The translations under genes were made by a program, and so were the position numbers. The notes under the pieces are model-generated. The model was given only the letters and a program-made list of their open reading frames with translations. It did not search any database and was not told where the DNA came from. Below are positions 1-9,400 of a DNA stretch of 64,000 nucleotides, in pieces (position 1 is the stretch's first letter; each line of letters starts with the position of its first letter). Source of the stretch: Panonychus citri (taxonomy: Eukaryota; Arthropoda; Arachnida; Trombidiformes; Tetranychidae); contig NW_026515541.1 in assembly GCF_014898815.1 (NCBI RefSeq), forward strand, positions 2,356,001 through 2,420,000, in the 5' to 3' direction.

Positions 1-789
1 GATGATTCTGTCTCCTTTTATCGTTTGTACACTGAAGCCTTGGATAATCTTAAATCAGTTCAACCACCTCGGGTGATTCGATGTAAACAAATGTACTGCT
101 CAAGTAATTCAGAATTCATAGCCAAAGTTCACTGCCTTCGATTGGCTTTCGCTGCTATTCTAGATGATAACAAGAATCGAACCTATTTCAATAGTATTGG
201 AAGAGATATTTTAGAAATGATTTCAGCTGGAAGATCTTTCGATGTTACCGATTGTCTTAAAGCCTATGATACCTTAATCGAATATGTTACCCATTCTGAT
301 AATCATGAAGATATTCGTCGAGAATTGGAAGCTCGAGGTATTCCTTGTCTATCTTTCTATGATATTGTTCTTGATTATATTATATTGGATTCTTTTGATG
401 ATCTGGAAGATCCTCCATCAACTATACTTAGTGTGGCACAAAATTCATGGATTTCATCGGGATTTAGAGAGACTGCTCTTCGAACTGCCGTGATGACACT
501 TCTCAAAATGAAAAGATCAAAATTAATGTATGAGAAAGGATTTTTCGCCAATTTCTACAATATTCTAGATTATATTCTTCCCGTTTTGATTTGGGGATTT
601 CTTGGTAGTGATCAGAATTTAAATTTCAAGTGTACCCTAATTAAGACAACCCTGTTGAACGCTGTTAAAGATTATTTCAATTTTGATTGTACCCGTTACA
701 CCAATTTAAAGGATCTCAGTAGTGATATTTTGAGGATTACCAATGACTATTATGAGCAGTTAAAAGATAAACTAATTGACATTGATTAG
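1..789 (+). CDS. Miga: Mitoguardin (FAM73/MIGA family), 3' end only
   Basis: The frame is open from the first base of the window to a TAA at 787-789, so this is the C-terminal part (about 262 residues) of a gene starting outside. Family members are outer-mitochondrial-membrane proteins that promote mitochondrial fusion and regulate phospholipid metabolism at contact sites. Recognition rests on the conserved C-terminal half: the KVHCLRLAF block (about residues 43-51), SFYDIVLDYIILDSFDDLEDPPS (about 119-141), the SGFRETALRTA block and PVLIWGFLG near residue 200. The N-terminal membrane segment expected in the family lies upstream and is not visible. No intron interrupts this exon. It runs toward the Ser-rich gene on the opposite strand, with about 430 bp between them. 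The family assignment is from memory of vertebrate and fly sequences and is fairly secure. Confidence 0.85.
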   Translation, partial: DDSVSFYRLYTEALDNLKSVQPPRVIRCKQMYCSSNSEFIAKVHCLRLAFAAILDDNKNRTYFNSIGRDILEMISAGRSFDVTDCLKAYDTLIEYVTHSDNHEDIRRELEARGIPCLSFYDIVLDYIILDSFDDLEDPPSTILSVAQNSWISSGFRETALRTAVMTLLKMKRSKLMYEKGFFANFYNILDYILPVLIWGFLGSDQNLNFKCTLIKTTLLNAVKDYFNFDCTRYTNLKDLSSDILRITNDYYEQLKDKLIDID

Positions 790-1219
790 AGTGTTAAATT
801 ATTACAACCAGATTAAAGCCAAACCAACAACAACAACACAATTACATCGTCACAAAGAAAATTCATTGACACAATTAATCCATAATTAATCTCCTTCGAT
901 CATTAATGTTTTGACCTTTTTCTCGTTTAATAGAAAACTTAAATTGTCTTTTTACATTTGATTGTTACATATAAGAAAATGATTCTCTTTTCCTTCCTTA
1001 AATTTCACTTTCATCGAAGAAAAAAAAATTAAACTAGTCTTTCTAATTGTTTACAATTTATAATATCAATTTTTTTCTTATTAATATCACAGGTCAGTTG
1101 TTTGTTGTCACAGATTGTGACAGTTGTCCAATTGTAAAGGAATCAAGTTGGGGAAACAATTAAGAGGAAATTGGTTGGAATACAAGGTCAGATTATTAGC
1201 ATTCGAGTTAAGAATCAGG
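790..1219. other. Convergent intergenic spacer
   Basis: AT-rich spacer between the converging ends of the mitoguardin and Ser-rich genes. I see no coding potential; it presumably holds both 3' UTRs. Confidence 0.6.
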
Positions 1220-2551
1220 TCACTTTTTGCTTTTGGATGATTTAGATGACGATGGTTTGATTTGATCACATTCGATTTTGGATCGATATGGGGCTAGAAC
1301 TTTTTCGATTCTAAGTTGATTTGGTTTATCGAGAACACAATTAGTCAATTGAAGAACTCGGTTCAAGTTTTTTTTGATTTTTTCTTCGCTACAATGACCG
1401 ATCTTTGTTAAAATTGTTTCTAAAAATTTAGTGGAACACGATTTAGATGCAACAAGGTAACACGAAAGTGAGATCATATTGTCCAATTTTAGTGATGAGT
1501 CTCTGGGATTTTTCTTGACCTTTTCTAAAGTTTCATCTAAATCGCCCATGAAATGAACTAGAATATGCAACGGAGTTGTTGGACCAATCGATCGATGTAA
1601 AGAACCGATAAGCGTCGATATCATCACTCGTGTTTTGGGTTCGGTGATTGTGGTATCCTGAAGGCCGAGTTTATGGATTAACTCGTACAAAAAGATTCCA
1701 GTCTCAGCTAATCCGCTTTTAACGATACAAAAATCAATCTTCTGACAAATTGTTACCAATTCATATGAAGTCATTTTCCTGACCAATTCCTCGATGTCTG
1801 ATTTTATCACTGGATCTAAATTGTCCGATGTTAAACCAGAAAACTCTCGTTTCACTTGACCCATGGTGATGGTCATTCTTTCATCGGTTAACCAAGTTGC
1901 GATATTTTCTCCAGATTGTTCATCTTGATCAACTGGTTGATCGTCGTTTCCATTAGATGGTTGAACAATACGACGTTGAAATGAGTGTTTCTCGATTGCG
2001 GTCCGAATATCGTTGAGCCATTTTTCAATTCGATTCGCGACAGCGTTTGTATCTAATTTTCCATTCCCTGGCATCCTGTCTGAGGAATAACAAGAACTTG
2101 AGCTTTTCATGAAAGAAGAAGGAGAATATTCTGAATCCCTGATAGAATCTCTTTCAGATGAAGTACATTCCGTATCCGAATTGCATGAACATGAATCACA
2201 TTCTGTTTCTGATTGATAATTTGATTCTAATTCTGAACCTGATGAATTATTAGAACATGAATCGGACACAGAATCAGATAGAGTAAAATCAGAATTAGAA
2301 TGAGATGAACTAGCAGCAGATTCAGAACCAGAATAAGATAATAATGAAGATTGTGAATGAGATTTTGATTGTAAATTAGTTGGAGGCGAGGGCGATGATA
2401 ATGATGAACTAATTGAGGAAGGTGATTGGTTAGATCGAGTTGAATCAAAGGATAAATCACTAGGATGATTAGTTACATCATCTAAACATGATGTTGAACA
2501 TGACACTTCTCGTGATGATTGGTAATCATTGACACTAATTGGGTGAGACAT
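1220..2551 (-). CDS. Ser-rich orphan protein, single exon, 443 aa
   Basis: An uninterrupted ATG-to-TGA frame of 443 residues. Residues 1-160 are low complexity, dominated by Ser with Asp/Glu/Asn and a few Cys (CDSCSCNSDTEC near residue 120). Residues about 170-425 look like a folded helical domain with amphipathic stretches such as IEELVRKMTSYELVTICQKI and a Leu-rich LIGSLHRSIGPTTPLHILVHFMG segment. The tail is basic and Ser/Lys-rich (SSSKSSKSKK). I do not recognise a family. An alpha-helical repeat fold of the MIF4G/HEAT type is possible but not shown. No signal peptide or membrane segment is seen. Coding is supported by the long frame, an ATG start and a non-repetitive C-terminal half. The gene is divergent from AMDHD2, with about 650 bp between start codons. 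Confidence 0.75.
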   Translation of the reverse strand: MSHPISVNDYQSSREVSCSTSCLDDVTNHPSDLSFDSTRSNQSPSSISSSLSSPSPPTNLQSKSHSQSSLLSYSGSESAASSSHSNSDFTLSDSVSDSCSNNSSGSELESNYQSETECDSCSCNSDTECTSSERDSIRDSEYSPSSFMKSSSSCYSSDRMPGNGKLDTNAVANRIEKWLNDIRTAIEKHSFQRRIVQPSNGNDDQPVDQDEQSGENIATWLTDERMTITMGQVKREFSGLTSDNLDPVIKSDIEELVRKMTSYELVTICQKIDFCIVKSGLAETGIFLYELIHKLGLQDTTITEPKTRVMISTLIGSLHRSIGPTTPLHILVHFMGDLDETLEKVKKNPRDSSLKLDNMISLSCYLVASKSCSTKFLETILTKIGHCSEEKIKKNLNRVLQLTNCVLDKPNQLRIEKVLAPYRSKIECDQIKPSSSKSSKSKK

Positions 2552-3209
2552 TGGCGTTAATTGTGGTTAATTGATGAGGAAATTGACAAATTAATTGTTA
2601 AAATGTTTCAAATTTAAAAGTAACTTGCCTTTGATAGTTGACAACAATTCACTTTAACTATAAAATACAATTAGATGAATAAAATTAGATTCTTAACCGT
2701 AATCAATGAATTAAGTGTTAAAAGTCAACTAAAATTGAACTTAATTGTGACTAAATTGTTTGTCAACTGAAATTTTTCCCCATTCAAATTGAGCTTTAAA
2801 TGTAACCGGGTTTCCAATTGGAACCATATGATTGACTGTTGCTTGGTAACGAATCTGATAAATTGTTTGGTTTAATTAATTGTTTAACTTTCACTTAAAT
2901 CGCAGATTTCTAATTGTTTTTGTTCCCTTAATTCTGTTTAAATTGTATCTAATTCGTTGATTATTTTCTTTCTATCTTTAACTTGATTAGTGATTAAAAA
3001 GAGTCGAAAACAATCAACTTATTTAAACCTGTTCTTTGTTATTGTTATCTTCAATTTTTTACTCGTTCGTTGATTGTTATTGATTTGGCTACTTAAGCTT
3101 CATTAATCCGTTAATCGTTTGTAATGGATTACAGTTTCTATTGAATTAATTACTATTACAAACAAGTGAGACTATCTGATCATTTTGGTTGATTAATTTG
3201 CAGATTGAA
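2552..3209. promoter_or_regulatory. Divergent intergenic/promoter region, Ser-rich gene and AMDHD2
   Basis: About 650 bp separates the two divergent start codons. It is AT-rich with no ORF. Just before the AMDHD2 ATG a pyrimidine/AT stretch ends in TTTGCAG (3197-3203), a good 3' splice acceptor, so AMDHD2 may have a 5'-UTR intron. No TATA box can be assigned with confidence. Confidence 0.45.
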
Positions 3210-4903
3210 ATGTCTGGTTGTTTTCAATTTTTCTCGAAGGATTCAGATGAATCAAATTCAACCGATGAGATTATCAAATTGTTCAATTGTTTAATTGTTC
3301 GTGATGGTCAACTCAAATCGGAGGATCTCTGGTTAAGAGGAGGTAAAATAATCAATCCCGAGCCCGTTTTTTACGATGAAAAATGTAAACCCGATGCTGT
3401 GATTAATTGCCAAGGAAATATAATCGCTCCAGGATATATCGATCTCCAAATTAATGGTAATCATTTTGTTACCGAGAAAATTTGTCTCAATCAGATTATT
3501 GATCAACTCTTTTGAAACGACAATTTAGTTGATTGTGAAAATTTCCATCACATTGGTTTTATAATCTAAGTGATTAACAGGAAAGTTGCTTTAGCCTAAT
3601 CACTTGAAAGTCTTTGATTGTTATTGTCTAATGAAAAGATGATCTCATTTGATTGATTGACATCAATTAATTTATTTCCCTTTTTAATTGTGCTTTTTTT
3701 TAGGTGGTTATGGTTACGATTTTTCCGATGATAAGATTGACATCGACTCAGCAATTAACAGTGTTGCTCGTGGAATCCTTGAATCCGGTGTTACCTCTTT
3801 CTGTCCCACTTTGATTACCCAATCAATTGATTCGTATCGGAAAATAGTTCCCAAAATTAAACGGAGACATGGAAGTGTCACCAATGGAGCCAATGTTTTG
3901 GGTAATTAGTGGAATGATTAACTTTATGGAAATCGAATTAACTTTTTATCTTAACCCTTTCCATTCACTTAGGTATTCACTTGGAAGGACCTTTTATCAA
4001 TTTAAAGAAACGAGGAGCTCACCCTGAACATTTGGTTCGAGGTGAAACTATTCAATCATTTTCCGAGCTAATCAATGTTTATGGTTCTCTTGATAATGTT
4101 TCGATTATAACATTAGCTCCTGAACTCGATAAAGGATCGGTAATTAAGGGTCTAGTCGCTAATGGAATAACGGTTTCCATGGGACATTCAGTTGCGACTC
4201 TTGATGAAGGTTACACTGGACTTTCCAATGGTGCTAATTTTATCACTCACCTTTTAACGCTATGTTACCATTTCATCATCGGGATCCTGGTCTGGTTGGG
4301 CTATTGGCCTCCGATCCTAAGTCATTGTCGCCATCATCTGATAATGTCAACATTTATTATGGGATAATTGCTGATGGTATTCATACTCATGATGCTGCTC
4401 TGAAAATCGCTTATCGTACTCATCCAAATGGCCTTGTTTGCGTTACCGATGCGATTTCGGCTCTTGGCTTGGAATCTGGAAAGAAACACAAATTAGGTCA
4501 CCAATTTGTTGAAATTCACGGTTCTAAAGTTACCGTTGCCGGGACTGATACACTTTGTGGCTCGATTGCAACAATGTCCCAATGTGTACGTAATTTAAAT
4601 TCAGTCACTAATTGTGGGATAGTTAAAGCAATTGACTGTGCCACTCTGCATCCAGCCAAAGTATTGGGTTTAACTGATATAAAGGGAACTCTTAATTTCG
4701 GTTCAGATGCTGATTTTATCATCCTTGATAATCAATTAAACGTCCTAGCCACTTATATTGCTAGTCAACAAGTTTGGGTTAATCAAAAATTAACTTTCCG
4801 AAGCAATATCAAAATTAACAATTTACATATAAATTTATGTATTTTCTTAACAATTTGCAATATTCATTTTCCTCGATCAATCCAATCAACAAGTTACAAT
4901 TAA
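3210..4903 (+). CDS. AMDHD2: N-acetylglucosamine-6-phosphate deacetylase, frame broken in exon 3
   Basis: Amino-sugar catabolic enzyme that deacetylates GlcNAc-6-phosphate to glucosamine-6-phosphate in the cytosol. Exons are 3210-3456, 3704-3901 and 3973-4903; both introns are GT-AG and phase 1. Family blocks in order: APGYIDLQINGGYGYDF (across intron 1), GVTSFCPTLIT, GIHLEGPFINLKKRGAHPEH (metal-binding Glu), GHSVA, FITHL, MLPFHHRDPGLVGLLASD, IADGIHTH (metal His), VTDAISALGL (catalytic Asp), GTLNFGSDADF. Between FITHL and MLPFHH the frame shifts by one base at about 4251-4256: the run CTTTTAACGCTATG lacks one T relative to the conserved reading, so the frame as given reads off and ends at 4367. 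With that base allowed for, the product is about 458 aa, against 409 in human. The last 35-40 residues are AT-coded and UTR-like. AATAAA lies at 4962. Family call secure; integrity uncertain. Confidence 0.9.
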
Positions 4904-5224
4904 GTAACTCTTGTGATACTAATTGTAAATATCTACAAACAATGTACTCTTGTCAAATAACAATAAATTGTTTTAATTGTAAAGATTTCAACTATTTATA
5001 ATTGTATGATTTGATTTTGTCTATTCAAGTTTCATATAATCAATAATTGTCCTAGATTTACACTGATTGCAATTAACTAACTAAGGGATCTAATTGTGAT
5101 CACTCTGCCATCGTGTGCTCTCAAAAAACAACAACAATCAGTGGTAATTAGTAAATTGTTACCATTTAAACATAACCAGTTAGTCTCTGATCGGCTAATA
5201 ACAATTGTCAATCTCACAATCATA

Positions 5225-5815
5225 ATGAGCAGACATTTGATTGAAGGTTTACTTGACTCTTTTAATAGTAAGTTGATTACTGGTTAATTGTCAACAATTA
5301 AAAGTAATTTGTGTTAATTGTTTGTTTCTTTTTATTCCAATTTTAGAAAAAATTATGGTTCTACTCAGTGACAATCGGACATTGTTCGGAATTTTACAAA
5401 CCATCGATCAAAAAGGTAATTTAGTTAGTCACTAACAATTAGAACAATCAGTTAATTGTTTGACCTTCTTTCAGCTAATTTAGTTTTGAACAGAACCGTT
5501 GAAAAGATTTACTCTGGAAATAAATACGCTGAGATTGATTTAGGAACCATAATCATCCGAGGTGAAAACATAGTGATCATTGGAGAGACTGTAAGTATTA
5601 GATCAAATTGTGAATACAATTAAATTGTTAATCATTTGAAATTAAATCAGAATTTAGAGAATGATGAAAATTCAGAGAAATTGGAAAAAGTTTCAATGGA
5701 GGAAATTTTATCAACCAATGAATCGTCACCCGATAAACTGATTGTCCAAAAAGAAAGAAAAAAAATTAAAGAACTAATTACATTCATCGATTTTTATGAT
5801 CCTAATCATTTATAA
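5225..5815 (+). CDS. LSM1: LSM1, Sm-like protein of the cytoplasmic Lsm1-7 decay ring
   Basis: Small four-exon gene: 5225-5267, 5347-5415, 5475-5590 and 5651-5815, all introns GT-AG and 59-79 bp. It encodes 130 aa. The Sm1 motif reads IMVLLSDNRTLFGILQTIDQ then KANLVLNRTVEKI; the Sm2 motif is GTIIIRGENIVIIGE. The KYAEI spacing and the VSMEEIL segment after Sm2 distinguish LSM1 from LSM8 and other paralogues. LSM1 defines the cytoplasmic Lsm1-7 complex that binds the 3' ends of deadenylated mRNAs and, with Pat1, promotes decapping in P bodies. The C-terminal tail (about residues 77-130) is charged, Glu/Ser/Lys-rich, as in the family. AATAAA at 5908 is a likely polyadenylation signal. It lies about 320 bp downstream of AMDHD2, same strand, and converges on the FATP gene. 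Confidence 0.92.
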
Positions 5816-6413
5816 TTACTCTTAATTGTCATCACAGTTTACTCATATTTCTTAATTATTGTCAATCACAATTCAAACATTTAACCAAATTCATTTCATC
5901 AAATTTCAATAAAAGACTAAAATTTTCACATAAACTTTTATGATTATCACACAACCGGATTTGATTATAGCAATTTACTCATAGAAAATCAATTAAAATC
6001 TATACTTATTAATTATTAATAATAAGTTTAGATTGAAATTTCATTTGCCTTGATTATTGACAATAATCAAGTCCAACAATTAGATTGAGTAAACATGATT
6101 CATGAGAACTGAGATTGATTAATAATAATAATAGATTTTATTTATTTATAACAAAATTTAATTTAATTTGTGATTAAAAAAATAGAGATTGATTGTTGGT
6201 TGATCACATAATTAGAAGTCCATGGATTTGGCTGATTGTTGATGATACAAGTGATTAGTAGTAATGATGATGATGATTGTGAGTATAAATTGTTCATCAT
6301 TAATTTGTAATAATTAAGGCTTTGATTGTGAGACGATTACTTAGCAAATAAAAACAAAAAAATCTAATATTGCACTTTAATTAACAACAATTAAAGGAGA
6401 TCCATTGGAAACT
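5816..6413. other. Convergent spacer LSM1 / FATP
   Basis: Spacer between converging 3' ends. It contains the LSM1 AATAAA (5908) and a minus-strand AATAAA (TTTATT at 6137) that could serve the FATP gene. No ORF; otherwise AT-rich with TAATAA and GAT runs. Confidence 0.55.
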
Positions 6414-9400
6414 TCAAAATCTCAGTGAACCGGATAAAATTTGTGAGTAAATCTTTTCATCAAGTTTAAGGTATTGGCAACTTTTAACATCATAGTAATA
6501 CAGTGGATCGGACACTTGGGTCGGATTGTAGGCTTGATTTCTAAGGGTCACTTTGGGCAGTTTGAAGGTGCCCGTTTGGGTGAAGCTTTGACATTTACGG
6601 ACAAATATGGGTATCGAATAGTTTGGTAATACTTTTCTCATTTCGATCAATAATTGGGACAAGTTGATCTTATCTTCTGGATCATGAATCGCTGCCATAC
6701 CTGCTCTACCCTCGCAGCCCGGTATTTCCACCCCGTAGACAACACAATCAACATGTTCTAAGTGATTACCAATAACCGCTTCGACCTCAGTGGTTGATAC
6801 ATTTTCACCCTTCCATCGGAATGTGTCCCCGGTACGATCTTTGAAAAAAACGTAGCCCAACTCGTCCAGAGTAACCAAATCACCGGAGGCAAAATAAGCA
6901 TCACCTTGACGGAAAACATTTCGTAAAACCTTTTTATCGGAAGCCTCTTGATTAGCATACCCATCAAAAGCTCTGGATGGATCATTGGTAATTATTTTAC
7001 CAACAAATTCACCTGAGTCACCGGCTCGACATCTAATACAAAGTCCATTAGCCGATCTAATCGGATCTCCGGTAATTTCATCGACCTTTATAATGGAAAC
7101 AGGATAAAAGAGGTCAGTCAAAACTCCCGGTAAAATTTGCGATATAAATCCACAAGCTCCAGCTTTATGATCAACGTTAACTATTAATACAATTAAGAGA
7201 ATAACAATCCAATTAAAATGGAATCAAGTGAGGAAATAATCAGCTAATTGTCGTTAATTTACTTACCAACATGAGCATTGCCCTCAGTTGCACCATAAAA
7301 TTCAAGAACTCGTTCAATGTTGAACCTTTTCACAAAATCTTTCCAAATATTTAATCTCAATCCATTTCCAAACATTGACCTAACATTATGAGCCCGATCA
7401 ACGGCTGATTCGGGTTGACAGAGTAAATATCGACATATCTCACCGATATACTGAGCGGAAGTACATCGATATTTAATACAATCGGTCCAAAAATTTTTCG
7501 CTGAAAATTTGTGTCTAATGGCCATTGAGTTTCCCTTTAGAAGACACTGGCCTGATCCAATGATACCACCCGATAGATGATAAAGAGGAATACAAGTGTA
7601 GATTATTTCATTCGAACCAAATCCCATCGAATTTCCGATTCCAGTGGCAACGAAAATGAATCGACAGTTCTTGATGACCGCCGCTTTAGGAAGTCCCGTC
7701 GTGCCCGAAGTGTAAATGTACAAAATTTTATCTTTCGAAAGGTGAAAAGAGATGCAAAAGAAAATGAAAGATTAATTTAAATTCAATTCTAAAGTTAACC
7801 AACTGATCATCTTGATCATCATTTCGACCTAATTAACTAATTAATTAATTCTAGAGGTTCTTTCTAGAATCAACTTAATCCAGTTAAATATTATCCAATT
7901 ATCACTGGAGCCTCAAAGAGACCTTACTGATTTGATTATAAATTAAGATGATTTAAATTGCTAATTGAACCTCTGAACTAGATTAGCTTATAATTAAATG
8001 AGAATTGATGATAATCCATCATTAAGATTGAACCAAATCAAATCTATTAACAATTAAAAAGGTAAATCCATTTAAAAATAATTTCTCGTAACAATTTGTC
8101 CCCAAATCAAATTAACCTTTTTCCCTTTTGATCAACCAAACAATTTAAATTTAGTATCACTATCAAAGTGTTGACCGTTAACCATTGTAATATTTTTAGA
8201 TTGAAATTAGTTAATTGTGATCAATGTACATCCCGTTTCCGTTGAAAAGGCCAAAAAAACTGCTCATCATGAAAACAGAAACACACAATTACGGTTCGAT
8301 GATCTTTTGATTGTAATGATTACAATTTAATCAACAAAATTATGATCCATAACCATGATAATAATAATGGTGAAAAAAATGTTAGACAATTGAAATTGTA
8401 TGTTGATTCACTTGGAATCATTTGACCTAACGTAACAATTAATACAATTAACCATCACTATTAACACATAAGATTTTGTAATAATCAAGAGGAAGATTAA
8501 TCAAAAAAAGTTCATTATTTTCAAATCTATTCAATTGGCTTTATTATTAAAGTTAAACATGAACAAAATTTAATTGTTAACTTGATTCACTTATCATGTT
8601 CCCTTAATTGTTTACACTTTGCCATTGACATTGATAACCAATAGTTAAACCCTAAATAGTGCAATTAGTTTGTTGCAATTGAGTTGAAGAGGAAAGAGGA
8701 TTGAACAATTTGAATCGAGAAATTAAATTTGATTGTAACAGTTTTACTACACAACAATCAAGATACAAGACACACAAATTGTCATCTCAGTTATATAACA
8801 ATTTTCTTGTTTCAAATCAACAAATCTCACAATTAACGCGTTAATTGTTTTTACTAAGTAAAAAAAAGTCAATCCAATCAATCATCAATTTCAATATTGA
8901 TTATTATCAATATCATTGTGAATTAGTTAATTGTTGTTCTAAGTGATTCTTTGTTTGGTGTTCAAATAAATTGGAGATTCAATCAAAATGACTGGTTTAA
9001 CAATCAGTCGATGGCTAATTCTGGTCACTCTTCTGAATCCTGGTTTGGTATTACCTTCATTTGGACAGGTCATTTCATTTGGAATGAGGAAATTAGCTTA
9101 TTCAACTAATCAATTTGGATTTGATCTACTTCGAGCAATGGATAAATCTGAATCATCAACGGCATTCTGTCCCATTTGTATCTCATCTTCATTGACCATG
9201 ATGCTCATGGGTTCACAGGGACACTCATCGACCTCACTTCGACACGCACTTTACTTGTGGGGTATGCAAACAAGTGAAATCAACCTTGCTTATCATGATA
9301 TGATGACCCATCTTGGAGTTAATATTCCAGTGGCCAGTGTTCATTATCGTAATCTTAATCCATATGGACAATCATCATCAACAGATTATCGGGTTTCCCT

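Noticed and set aside
4246..4260. Programmed -1 ribosomal frameshift in AMDHD2
   Set aside because: The in-frame heptamer does not fit the X-XXY-YYZ slippery pattern and no stimulatory structure is evident; a simple indel is more likely.
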